From Streptomyces sp. McG3 (GTDB lineage: Bacteria > Actinomycetota > Actinomycetes > Streptomycetales > Streptomycetaceae), in contig NZ_JAAXYC010000015.1 of assembly GCF_018619185.1 (NCBI RefSeq), forward strand, positions 1 through 56,785: a DNA stretch of 56,785 bases, in the 5' to 3' direction. Made by a program: the position numbers and the translations under genes. This document shows positions 40,661 through 48,900 of the stretch, one piece after another; position 1 is the stretch's first letter; every line of letters begins with the position of its first letter. The notes under the pieces are model-generated. The model saw only the letters and a list, made by a program, of their open reading frames with translations, was not told the DNA's origin and searched no databases.

Positions 40661-42247
40661 ATGGATACGCGGACCCCGTCCGGAACACCGCCACGGGCGG
40701 GACGGCGGGAATGGATCGGGCTGGCCGTGCTGGCACTGCCCACCCTGCTGCTGGCCCTCGACCTCAGCGTGCTGTACCTGGCACTGCCGAGCATCGGCGC
40801 CGACCTCGGGGCCAGCAGTACCCAGCTGCTGTGGATCACCGACGTGTACGGGTTCATGACCGCCGGGTTCCTGGTGACCATGGGCACCCTGGGGGACCGG
40901 ATCGGCCGCCGGAAGCTGCTTCTCTACGGCGCCGCGGCCTTCGGCGTGGCCTCGGCGGTGGCCGCCTTCTCCACCAGCCCCGGCATGCTGATCGGGGCCC
41001 GGGCCGCCATGGGCGTCGCGGGAGCGACGCTGATGCCCTCGACGCTGGCGCTGATCAGCAACATGTTCCGCGACCCGAAGCAGCGGGGCATGGCCATCGG
41101 CGTCTGGATGAGCTGCTTCATGGGCGGAGCCGCCGCCGGGCCCGTGATCGGAGGCGCACTGCTGGAGCGCTTCTGGTGGGGCTCGGTCCTCCTGGTCGGC
41201 GTGCCGGTGATGGTGATGCTGCTGGTGGCGGCGCCGCTGATGCTGCCGGAGTACCGCGGTGGCGGCGGCCGACTCGACCTGGTCAGTGTCGCCGTCTCCC
41301 TGGCCGCGCTGCTGCCCGTGATCTACGGCATGAAGGAACTGGCGAGGGGCGACTCGTGGTTCGTCCCCGGCTTGTTCATCGTGGTCGGCGTGGCTTTCGG
41401 CGTGCTCTTCGTACGGCGGCAGCGACGACTGGAAAGCCCCCTGCTCGACGTACGGCTCTTCGGCAACCTGGCCTTCAGCTCGTCGCTGGTCACTCTGATG
41501 TTCGGAGTCGCCACCCAGGGCGGGATCATGCTCCTGGTCACGCAGTACCTGCAGAGCGTGGAAGGGCTGTCGCCGCTGCGGGCGGGACTGTGGCTGGTCC
41601 CCTCCTCCCTGGCGATGGTGGCCGGCAGCCTGTTGGCCCCGTCCCTCGCACAGCGCAGCAGCCCCCGGCTCGTCATCGCCGGCGGGATGGCTCTCGCCTC
41701 GGCAGGCTTCCTCGTCCTCGCCCTGCTCGACATCTCGGACGGCCTCGGCATGCTGGTGGCCGGGATCGTACCGGTCTTCCTGGGCGTCGGACTCATGGGC
41801 GCCGTCTGCCAGGATCTGATCGTCGGCACGGTCCGGCCCGAGAAGGCGGGATCGGCGGCGTCCCTCTCGCAGACGAGCGGCGACTTCGGCATCGCGTTCG
41901 GCGTCGCGACGCTGGGTAGCGTCGGCGCCGCCGTGTACGGCAGCCGGATGTCCGGCCTCGACCTGTCAGGGGTGCCCGCCGGGGCCCGGGAGGCGTCCCG
42001 CGAGACCATCGGGGAGGCCCTGGCCGCCGCCGCGCGACTGGACGGTCCCGTTGCCACCGGCCTGATCGCCGATGCTCGCGAAGCCTTCACCGCCGGACTC
42101 AACATCGCCGCCGCGGCCAGCGCCGTCCTCGTCGCCGCGCTCGCCGTCCTCGCGTACACCGCGCTGCGCCCACCGGTCCCGTTGGATCCGGTCGCCTCCG
42201 AGGGAGAGCCCGTGGCCACGGAGCGGTCGGTCGCCGACTCCGGCTGA
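40661..42247 (+). CDS. MFS drug exporter, EmrB/QacA (DHA2) type, 14 TM
   Basis: This 528-aa membrane protein has the 14-helix DHA2 layout. Helix 1 reads LALDLSVLYLALPSIGADLG (family motif LDxTVxNVALP-like), motif A is GTLGDRIGRRKLLLYGAAAF, and motif C is in GAAAGPVIGGALLERFWWGS. It should export a small molecule by proton antiport. The start ATG 40661 follows GGAGGAAACAC. In this cluster it is the only intact exporter, so it is the likely efflux and self-protection pump for the enediyne. Similar pumps (SgcB, NcsA) occur in nine-membered enediyne clusters. Confidence 0.93.
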   Translation: MDTRTPSGTPPRAGRREWIGLAVLALPTLLLALDLSVLYLALPSIGADLGASSTQLLWITDVYGFMTAGFLVTMGTLGDRIGRRKLLLYGAAAFGVASAVAAFSTSPGMLIGARAAMGVAGATLMPSTLALISNMFRDPKQRGMAIGVWMSCFMGGAAAGPVIGGALLERFWWGSVLLVGVPVMVMLLVAAPLMLPEYRGGGGRLDLVSVAVSLAALLPVIYGMKELARGDSWFVPGLFIVVGVAFGVLFVRRQRRLESPLLDVRLFGNLAFSSSLVTLMFGVATQGGIMLLVTQYLQSVEGLSPLRAGLWLVPSSLAMVAGSLLAPSLAQRSSPRLVIAGGMALASAGFLVLALLDISDGLGMLVAGIVPVFLGVGLMGAVCQDLIVGTVRPEKAGSAASLSQTSGDFGIAFGVATLGSVGAAVYGSRMSGLDLSGVPAGAREASRETIGEALAAAARLDGPVATGLIADAREAFTAGLNIAAAASAVLVAALAVLAYTALRPPVPLDPVASEGEPVATERSVADSG

Positions 42248-42373
42248 GGCGGGCGGAAGAACACGGCCGGCCGCGCTCCGGGCGGACGGCGGCACGGCAC
42301 CGTTCCGGGGCTCAGCGCCCCGCTCCCGGCCGTCGCCCCGCGCCCGTGGCACATCGAGAAAAGGAACACCACC

Positions 42374-43066
42374 ATGACCGAAGCAGAGAAGCAGCAGTCC
42401 CTTCCCCGAGTCGTCTCGCCGCAGGAGTGGCTCGCCGCGCGCCGCGAGTTCCTCGTCAGGGAGAAGGAGTTCACCCGCGCCCGGGACGCCCTCAACGCCC
42501 AGCGCCGCGAACTCCCCATGGTGGCGGTGGAGAAGGACTACGTCTTCGAGGGCCCGGACGGCGACGTGGGGCTCCTCGACCTGTTCGAGGGCCGGCGCCA
42601 GCTCATCGTCCACCACGTCATGTTCGATCCGTCCTGGGACGAGGGCTGTTCGAGCTGCCGTTTCCAGATCCGCGACCTGGGTCATCTGCCGCACCTGCAC
42701 GAGCGCGGTACCAGCCTGGCGCTGGTCTCGCGCGCACCGTACGCCAAGATCCAGCGCTACAAGGAGCGGATGGGGTGGAGCGTTCCCTACTTCTCCTCGT
42801 ACGGAAGCCACTTCAACTACGACTTCCACGCGACCCTCGACGAGTCGAAGCAGCCGTTGTTGATCAACTTCCGGACCAAGGAGGAGCACGAGGAAGCGGT
42901 CGGACCTTGGGACGTGTGGGGCCACGAACTGCCCGCGGTCAGCGTCTTCCTGAGTGAGGGCGACTCCATTTACCACACCTACTCGTCCTTCTCCCGCGGG
43001 CTGGACATCCTGCTCTTCACCCTCAACTACCTCGACCTCACGCCCCTGGGCAGGGACGGCGGCTGA
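42374..43066 (+). CDS. DUF899 thioredoxin-fold protein
   Basis: This 230-aa DUF899 protein has the pattern LPRVVSPQEWLAARREFLVR, RRELPMVAVEKDYVFEG, the redox-like segment DPSWDEGCSSCRFQIRDLGH, YAKIQRYKERMGWSVPYFSS and a C-terminal VFLSEGDSIYHTYSSFSRGL. The CSSC pair sits where thioredoxins carry their active-site disulfide. Members are common in actinomycetes, but their role is not settled. AAGGA precedes the ATG. Placed between the exporter and glycosyltransferase, it may serve redox defence or handle a reactive intermediate. Confidence 0.87.
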   Translation: MTEAEKQQSLPRVVSPQEWLAARREFLVREKEFTRARDALNAQRRELPMVAVEKDYVFEGPDGDVGLLDLFEGRRQLIVHHVMFDPSWDEGCSSCRFQIRDLGHLPHLHERGTSLALVSRAPYAKIQRYKERMGWSVPYFSSYGSHFNYDFHATLDESKQPLLINFRTKEEHEEAVGPWDVWGHELPAVSVFLSEGDSIYHTYSSFSRGLDILLFTLNYLDLTPLGRDGG

Positions 43067-43229
43067 GGCCGGCCGGGGCGAGGGCCGACAGGCCCGCGGC
43101 CTCACGTCCGGAAGCGGCCGGGCCGCCGGGGAACGGCAATCCGGAAGAAGCGCGAGCGTGGATTCCGGCGGTACCGTCCGTCCGTTGTACGCGGAACACA
43201 CGGGAACACAGGGGAACGGGAGGCAGTCC

Positions 43230-44567
43230 GTGCGCATTCTCTTCGTCGCCGCGCCCTTCAGGTCGCATCTGTACGTGCAGACACCGCTGGCGTGGGCACT
43301 GCGGACGGCAGGACACGATGTGCGCATCGCGGCATCCCCGGATCTGGCGGACGACATCGCCCACTCCGGTCTCACCGGGGTGACCATCGGCCCGCTGGTC
43401 AGCCTGAGCGCGCACATGGCGGCTTCCGCCCCCGACGAGGCCCCGGCCGCCCCCGCTCCACCGGAGTCCGTCACGGCAGCCGGTCCCGTGCCGCCGCGTG
43501 CGAAGTCGCACCAGAGCCAGTACCCCCTGGGCGACCCGGTCGCCGAGATGGCGTCGAACGTCCGGGGATGGCGCGGCATGTTCAATCCTGACGAGGCCTT
43601 CCACGACCTCGTACGCTTCGCCCGGCTGTGGCGGCCCGACCTGATCGTCTCGGACACGTTCACCTTCACCGGTTCGGTCGCCGCCCGCGTCACCGGAGCT
43701 GCCCACGCCCGCATCCTGTTCGGCGCCGACGGCCTCGGGCAGCTGCGGAAGGCGTGCCACGAGTTCTGGGCCCACTGGCGCGACGACCCCGCCGCACCTC
43801 CCTCTCCCGCCGATCCCCTGCGGGAGTGGCTGGAGCCGATCCTGCGCGGCTACGGGCAGGAGTTCGACGAGGACGCCGTGCTCGGCCGGTGGACCCTCTT
43901 CCCCATGCCGCCGTGGATCCACCGGCCGGCCGGCGTGTCCTACATCCCCCTGCGTCACGTGCCGTTCAACGGCCCTTCCACCACCCCGCCCTGGGCCTAC
44001 GAACCTCCCACCCGGCGGCGCGTCTGCATCACCCTCGGCCTCGCTCACCGGGAGGGCGGCTTCGGTCACTCGGCGTCCACCCGTGACCTGCTCGACGCGG
44101 TGGCCGATCTCGACATCGAGGTGGTGGCGACCTTCACCCGGGACCAGCTGGAGCCGGGACAACGGATCCCGGACAACGTCCGGGTGGCCGACTTCGTCCC
44201 GCTCAACGTGCTGTTGCCGACCTGCTCGGCCCTGGTCCACAGTGGTGGCGCCGGGGCTTTCGCGGCCGCCCTTGAGCACGGTGTACCGCAGCTCATCGTG
44301 CCCACCATGTACTGGAGCGAGAAGTGGTGGGGCCCGGTCGCCATGGCCAACGGCGTGGAGGAGCGGGGCGCCGGCGTCTATGTCGCCGATGCCGACCAGC
44401 TCACTGCCAAGGAGCTGCGTGACCACCTCGTACGCGTGCTCGACGAAAAGGAGTTCACCGAGAACGCGGCCCGGCTGCGGACAGAGATGATCGCCATGCC
44501 GAGCCCCAACGACATCGTCCCGGTGCTGGAGAAACTCACCGCGGAGCACTGGGGCACACCCCGCTGA
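43230..44567 (+). CDS. GT1 glycosyltransferase (EryCIII/DesVII-like)
   Basis: This 445-aa GT-B enzyme has the N-terminal acceptor domain (VRILFVAAPFRSHLYVQTPL through LIVSDTFTFTGSVAARVTGA). The C-terminal donor domain has VCITLGLAHREGG and the nucleotide-sugar motif CSALVHSGGAGAFAAALEHG followed by VPQLIVPTMYW. It resembles transferases for TDP-deoxyaminosugars. GTG 43230 has GGGAGG upstream; the longer open frame is not convincing. As the only intact glycosyltransferase here it should attach the sugar made by genes 17.4-28.8 kb. Many EryCIII-type enzymes need a P450-like partner, and none is adjacent. Confidence 0.92.
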   Translation: MRILFVAAPFRSHLYVQTPLAWALRTAGHDVRIAASPDLADDIAHSGLTGVTIGPLVSLSAHMAASAPDEAPAAPAPPESVTAAGPVPPRAKSHQSQYPLGDPVAEMASNVRGWRGMFNPDEAFHDLVRFARLWRPDLIVSDTFTFTGSVAARVTGAAHARILFGADGLGQLRKACHEFWAHWRDDPAAPPSPADPLREWLEPILRGYGQEFDEDAVLGRWTLFPMPPWIHRPAGVSYIPLRHVPFNGPSTTPPWAYEPPTRRRVCITLGLAHREGGFGHSASTRDLLDAVADLDIEVVATFTRDQLEPGQRIPDNVRVADFVPLNVLLPTCSALVHSGGAGAFAAALEHGVPQLIVPTMYWSEKWWGPVAMANGVEERGAGVYVADADQLTAKELRDHLVRVLDEKEFTENAARLRTEMIAMPSPNDIVPVLEKLTAEHWGTPR

Positions 44568-45003
44568 GCCCTCCCGGGCGCGATCGGCCCCACCGGCGGG
44601 CCACGGTCACGAGCAGGACGTAGGCGAGCACCACCAGGAGGACCGTGACGATCCACGCGCGCGATCCGCTCGGGTCGTAGACCCGCCCCGCGTTGCCCAC
44701 GTCCACGGCCGGCGCCGTCTGCCCGGCCTCGAAGGTGCCCCGGCCGCTGCCGTACAGCTTGACGCTACCGGTCTCCACGGTGCCGTCGTCGGACCGGAAC
44801 GTTCCCGACCATTCGCAGGTGGTGTGCCCGGAGTGCCCCACGCAGACCAGACGGGCCGCGGTGAAGGTGCCCCGCGGCCCGTCCGCCGTGGCCGCCCTGG
44901 CGGCGTTGCCGAGATTCGGCACCGTCAGCCAGAACAGCAGGACTCCGGCCAGGAGGAGGAGCAGCGACACGAAACCGGAGGGTTCCCTCCTGCTCGTGGC
45001 CAT
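44536..45003 (-). CDS. Small membrane protein with extracytoplasmic domain
   Basis: This 155-aa protein has two predicted transmembrane helices (FVSLLLLLAGVLLFWLTV near residues 11-28 and IVTVLLVVLAYVLLVTVA near 120-138) around a roughly 90-residue external domain. That domain has two cysteines (RLVCVGHSGHTTCEWSGTF) likely to form a disulfide. No family is recognised. The ATG at 45003 lies 4 bases after the stop of the upstream histidine-rich membrane protein gene, so they are co-expressed. Its 3' end overlaps that of the convergent glycosyltransferase gene by 32 bp. Confidence 0.72.
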   Translation of the reverse strand: MATSRREPSGFVSLLLLLAGVLLFWLTVPNLGNAARAATADGPRGTFTAARLVCVGHSGHTTCEWSGTFRSDDGTVETGSVKLYGSGRGTFEAGQTAPAVDVGNAGRVYDPSGSRAWIVTVLLVVLAYVLLVTVARRWGRSRPGGLSGVCPSAPR

Positions 45004-45007
45004 GCGG

Positions 45008-45571
45008 TCAGTCCTTCGGCGCGCAGGCGCACCGTGCGGCGGCGTTGTCCGGTCGGTTCGCACGGGTGTGCAGGTACATCGCCACCACCATGGGGACGGT
45101 GACCAGCGTGTTGTAGAAGAGGTGCAGCTCCACCCGGGGGATGAGCAGCTGGATCAGGCTCGTCGGAGCGGCCTTGCCCAGCAGGTTGGCGCCCGCGAGC
45201 ACCTGGAGCAGAAGCAGCAGGTGCTCCAGGTGATGCCACACCTGGATGCCGAGTGACACGTTCCACCAGGTCCTGGAGCGGCCGGTGAAGCCCGAGCGCA
45301 GCAGGAACAGGCCGGCCATCATCACCAGGGCGTAGCCGTAGTGCATCCATTCCGATGTGACGAGCCACGGGAACGGCATCCCGAGCACACCGCGCGCCTC
45401 GGGGATGGGCCAGCCCATGACGTAGATCTGGTACGCCTGGACCAGGTGCTCCGCCCAGTGCGCGACGACGATGAACAGGAAGAGGCGCAGCCCGAGTTGG
45501 TGGTGGCGGCTGTTGAGGGAGTCGAGACCGCCCCGCAGCGTGCGCGGTGGCGCTCCCGTGCTGATGGCCAT
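45008..45571 (-). CDS. Histidine-rich integral membrane protein
   Basis: This 187-aa protein has about four transmembrane helices. Histidines cluster in and near them: H38 and H42 (AHWAEHLVQAYQIY), H77 (SEWMHYGYALVM), H113, H114 and H117 (VWHHLEHLLLLLQ), H150 and H168. The HxxxH and HHxxH patterns suggest binding of a metal or heme. The tail ends with two cysteines (ARCACAPKD). GGAGG precedes the ATG. It is encoded immediately upstream of the disulfide-containing membrane protein, and the two may form a membrane redox unit. No family name can be given. Confidence 0.75.
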   Translation of the reverse strand: MAISTGAPPRTLRGGLDSLNSRHHQLGLRLFLFIVVAHWAEHLVQAYQIYVMGWPIPEARGVLGMPFPWLVTSEWMHYGYALVMMAGLFLLRSGFTGRSRTWWNVSLGIQVWHHLEHLLLLLQVLAGANLLGKAAPTSLIQLLIPRVELHLFYNTLVTVPMVVAMYLHTRANRPDNAAARCACAPKD

Positions 45572-45974
45572 GTCTGAACCTCCGAGGTCGGGAAACTGTT
45601 GCTCATGACATCAGGCTTGTGCGCGCGCGGGCTTCTTCCGCCGTGCTCTCCTCGGGGGACGGGGCGCGGACCCTCGCGCCCGCTCCGGGCACCCCGGCAC
45701 GGGCGCCCGCGGGGTTCACGGCGCCGGCCGACCCGGCCCTCGCCGAACAGATGCCGCTGCTCAGCGACTTGATCGCGCGAGGACCGGCCCTCCCCGCCCC
45801 CGCGCCGGGCCGGTACTCCGGTCACGGTGCCGTCGGGCCCCTGGGGTCCTGCGGACGGTTGCCACCGGCGGGCCCGTTCACTAGCTTCCTGACATCACGA
45901 GGCCCGGCGGCCCGCAGTCGCTCCGTACCTCGCCGGCCGCTCTTCCCCCCTCTCTATCCACCGGAGGAACAGCC
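45572..45974. promoter_or_regulatory. Divergent promoter region
   Basis: This 403-bp stretch lies between the minus-strand membrane-protein pair and the plus-strand CMD-SDR pair and must contain both promoters. The one long plus-strand frame (from 45619) is proline/alanine-rich without a ribosome binding site and is judged non-coding. Confidence 0.45.
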
Positions 45975-46526
45975 ATGCCCCACATCGCACTCGACAACGA
46001 CCTTCCCGGAATCACCGGCCTGATGGCTCACCGTCCCGACACCGCCGGTCCGCTGGGCGACCTCGCGAACGCCCTGCTGCGAGCGCCGTCCTCGCTCGAC
46101 CCGGGAGAGCGGGAGCTGATCGCGGCGTACGTCTCGCGGCTCAACGACACCGAGTTCTGCGCCTCCTCGCACGGCGCCTTCGCCGCCGCGCAGTTGGCGG
46201 GGGGCCGGCAGCTGGTCCGGGCCGTCCTGGCCGACCCCGAAACCGCACCGGTCAGTGGTCGGCTGCGGGCGCTGCTGAACGTGGCGGCCGAGGTCCAGGG
46301 TTCCGCACGTCCGGTCTCCGACCGGACGATCGCGGCAGCCCGCGCCGAGGGCGCGGACGACACGGACCTGCACGACACCGTGCTGATCGCCGCGGCGTTC
46401 TGCATGTACAACCGCTACGTCAGCGGCCTCGCCACCGAGCTGCCCAAGGACGACGAGTACTACCGGCACTCCGCCCGGCGGATCGTGGCCGACGGCTACC
46501 GGGGCGGGATCGTCCGGGGCGACTGA
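45975..46526 (+). CDS. AhpD/carboxymuconolactone decarboxylase-fold protein
   Basis: This 183-aa all-helical protein has ANALLRAPSSLDPGERELIA, AYVSRLNDTEFCASSHGAFA and DTVLIAAAFCMYNRYVSGLA, the layout of the peroxidase-related AhpD branch. In active AhpD the motif is ExxxCxxCxxxH; here it reads E-F-C-A-S-S-H, with only one of the two cysteines, so classical disulfide peroxidase activity is doubtful. A strong GGAGG precedes the ATG. It shares an operon with the downstream SDR (27-bp gap). It may neutralise peroxides or play a structural or binding role. Confidence 0.82.
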   Translation: MPHIALDNDLPGITGLMAHRPDTAGPLGDLANALLRAPSSLDPGERELIAAYVSRLNDTEFCASSHGAFAAAQLAGGRQLVRAVLADPETAPVSGRLRALLNVAAEVQGSARPVSDRTIAAARAEGADDTDLHDTVLIAAAFCMYNRYVSGLATELPKDDEYYRHSARRIVADGYRGGIVRGD

Positions 46527-46552
46527 CGCGACCACCCAGGAAGGGAAGACTC

Positions 46553-47473
46553 ATGAGCATCCGGCGCAGGTGGGGCACTGCCGACGTTCCGGACCGGACG
46601 GGTACCACCGCGGTGGTCACCGGCGCGAGTTCCGGCATCGGACTGCACCTGGCGGAGGAACTCGCCCGGCGGGGTGCCCATGTGGTGCTGGCCGTCCGCG
46701 ACCCGGAGCGTGGGGCCGCCGCGGCGGACCGTGTCCGGGCAGGTGTGCCGGCGGCCGCCCTGACGGTCCAGGAGCTGGACCTCGCGGATCTCGCCTCGGT
46801 GCGGGCCGGGGCGAAGGAGCTCCGCGCCCGGTTCCCCCGTATCGACCTGCTGGTCAACAACGCGGGCGTGATGTGGACGGACCGGGCCCGCACCCCGGAC
46901 GGACACGAGCTCCAGTTCGCCACGAACCACCTCGGTCACTTCGCCCTCACCGGACTGCTCCTGGACACCCTGCGGGCCGTACCCGGCGCACGTGTGGTGA
47001 CGATCAGCAGCTACCTCCACCGGCTGGGGCGCATCGACTTCCGCGACCTCGACGCCGAACGCCGCTACAGCCGGTACCGGGCCTACAACCAGTCCAAACT
47101 GGCCAACCTCATGTTCGCGCTCGAACTCCACCGCAGGCTGACGGAATCGGGCTCGGAGCTGGCCTCGCTCGCTGCCCACCCCGGGCTGGCCGCGACCGGC
47201 CTGGGCCGGGACTTCCCGGCCCCCGTACGCAGGTTCGGCTCGGTGTTCGCTCCGCTGTTCCTCCAGCCCGCCGCCATGGGGATGCTGCCCGGACTCCGCG
47301 CCGCCACCGACGCCGGGGCGCGGGGCGGTGAGTTCTACGGGCCGCTCGGCGTGACCCAGACACAGGGCGCACCCGGGCTCGTCCGTCCCGGCAGGGCGGC
47401 CCGTGACGCGGAGGTCCGGCGCCGCCTGTGGGACGAGTCCGAGCGTCTGACCGGAGTGCGCCCTCTCTTCTGA
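46553..47473 (+). CDS. Short-chain dehydrogenase, retinol-dehydrogenase-like
   Basis: This 306-aa SDR has the cofactor motif VVTGASSGIGLHLAEELARR, the NNAG motif (LLVNNAGVMWT), the QFATNHLGHFALTGLLL segment, catalytic Ser in VVTISSYLHRLG and YNQSK. It is the extended RDH/WWOX-like form. AGGAAGGGAAG precedes the ATG. It probably reduces a ketone or oxidises an alcohol during tailoring; no specific substrate is indicated. It ends 31 bp from the convergent CMD-fold gene. Confidence 0.88.
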   Translation: MSIRRRWGTADVPDRTGTTAVVTGASSGIGLHLAEELARRGAHVVLAVRDPERGAAAADRVRAGVPAAALTVQELDLADLASVRAGAKELRARFPRIDLLVNNAGVMWTDRARTPDGHELQFATNHLGHFALTGLLLDTLRAVPGARVVTISSYLHRLGRIDFRDLDAERRYSRYRAYNQSKLANLMFALELHRRLTESGSELASLAAHPGLAATGLGRDFPAPVRRFGSVFAPLFLQPAAMGMLPGLRAATDAGARGGEFYGPLGVTQTQGAPGLVRPGRAARDAEVRRRLWDESERLTGVRPLF

Positions 47474-47504
47474 CTCCCGCGACCCGTCGGGCCCGCGCCC
47501 GGTC

Positions 47505-48542
47505 TCACGCCGGCCGGGCGGGGCGGGACGGGGGGAGCCTGCCGCCGATCCGCACCGCGGTGGTCAGGGCGGCCCAGGACGTCAGCTCGACGAGCTCGCG
47601 GTCGGTGGGGAACCGGACTCTGAACGCCGCGACGTCCTCCGGGAGCGTCTGGTACGGAGCGAAGGCGGTCAGCAGGACGAGCCGGGCGGCGGGCACATCC
47701 TCGGCCGGCAGCGCCGATACGGCCTCGTCGAGCCAGGCCCGGCCGAGCCCCGGAGCGGAACCGTCCCACCGGTCCAGGCGTGACCGCAGCCTCTCCCGAA
47801 CCGGTTTCGGCACCCAGCGCGCCCCCTGGTCCACGGCGGCGAAGGCCCGCCCGAAGGCCTCGGCCACGGGAGGACTGCCCAGTGCCCACTCCAGTCCCGG
47901 GGGCAGGGCGGCCGCGGGCAGGAGCTCCAGCGAGGCGCCCGGCGCCATCGGGCCCGGAGCGACGGGACGCATGGCCAGGGCCGTGGTCCGCATGATCGGG
48001 GCACGCAGGGGTGCCGGTGTCAGGGCGGGCATGGGGGAGTCGGCCAGGAAGACGCTCACCATGCGGTTGATGTAATGGAACGTCACCACGACGCCGCAGA
48101 GTTCCGGCAGCTGTGCTTCGGTGAACGGGGGCGGGGCGCTCCCGGCCGGGTCTCCCGGGTGGTGCCGTCCGGCCGCCGCGGCCCACTCGGCGATCCGGGA
48201 GACCGTCCTGTCCGGCGGCAGCGTCCCGAGAACCGCCTGGTGCACATGGACGCAGTACGGGCAGTCGTTGGCGCGTGAGACCGCGGTGGCGACCGTCTCC
48301 TTCACCGCGCGGCTCACCCGCCCGTCCACCAGCAGGACCTCACGCAGCATCAGCCACGTCGCCGCCAGCGACGCGGCGGCCGGCGAGTGGAGGGCCACCG
48401 GCGGTGCGAGCACCCCGAAGTCCCGCTCCGTCGCCCGGTACACCTGCGCCACCAGGCCCCGGGCACGGTGTGGGGCGATCACGTCCACGTACCGCACCTG
48501 CCGCAGGGAACCCCTCAGTACGGCCCGTACGAGCGGTCTCAT
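47505..48542 (-). CDS. Long AhpD/CMD-fold protein with intact CxxC-H motif
   Basis: This 345-aa protein has, in its N-terminal half, the peroxidase-type motif VSRANDCPYCVHVHQAVLGT, where CPYC and His form the redox site. About 200 further helical residues follow, probably a degenerate second repeat. ATG 48542 lies 7 bases after GGAGG. It is the last gene of the enediyne synthase transcript. Family knowledge suggests a hydroperoxidase or a proton-relay enzyme; a role in protecting against, or shaping, reactive polyyne intermediates is an inference. Confidence 0.8.
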   Translation of the reverse strand: MRPLVRAVLRGSLRQVRYVDVIAPHRARGLVAQVYRATERDFGVLAPPVALHSPAAASLAATWLMLREVLLVDGRVSRAVKETVATAVSRANDCPYCVHVHQAVLGTLPPDRTVSRIAEWAAAAGRHHPGDPAGSAPPPFTEAQLPELCGVVVTFHYINRMVSVFLADSPMPALTPAPLRAPIMRTTALAMRPVAPGPMAPGASLELLPAAALPPGLEWALGSPPVAEAFGRAFAAVDQGARWVPKPVRERLRSRLDRWDGSAPGLGRAWLDEAVSALPAEDVPAARLVLLTAFAPYQTLPEDVAAFRVRFPTDRELVELTSWAALTTAVRIGGRLPPSRPARPA

Positions 48543-48573
48543 CGCCACTCCTCCCTCTCCTGCCTCTCCTGCC

Positions 48574-48870
48574 TCAAGGGGTATCCCCGCGTCGGTGACA
48601 GCGCGTCCCCGGTAGGTCCTCGGCGGTCCGCGGCGGACGCACCGGCTCGTCGGCCGGGCCCCGGCCCCCCGGTGCGATGTCGTCGGGGCCGAACCCCATC
48701 TGCTCCATCAGCAGCCGGACCAGCGAGGTGGCGGCCTCCTGCGCGGCGGACGCGTTGTACGGGGCGGGCGAGGCCGCCGCCGTGCCGAGGCCGACGTCCG
48801 GGCCCGCCGGCGGCCCGACGGCGGGCGTCGCCCCGGCCGGTGCCCGGGACGAGTGGTCGGTGTCGCTCAT
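48574..48870 (-). CDS. 98-aa hypothetical protein in the enediyne operon
   Basis: This small soluble protein has a Pro/Ala/Gly-rich N-terminus, a central amphipathic helix (QEAATSLVRLLMEQMGFG) and a basic, disordered tail. GAGGAGGT lies 5 bases before the ATG. It sits 30 bp after the P450 stop and 31 bp before the CMD-fold gene, so it is part of the operon. No family is recognised. Confidence 0.65.
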   Translation of the reverse strand: MSDTDHSSRAPAGATPAVGPPAGPDVGLGTAAASPAPYNASAAQEAATSLVRLLMEQMGFGPDDIAPGGRGPADEPVRPPRTAEDLPGTRCHRRGDTP

Positions 48871-48900
48871 GGGGTACCTCCTCACAGGGGCCGGCGTCCA

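Noticed and set aside
45619..46023. 134-codon plus-strand frame between divergent genes
   Set aside because: Pro/Ala-rich, no ribosome binding site, and it runs through the strong GGAGG and the start of the CMD-fold gene in another frame.
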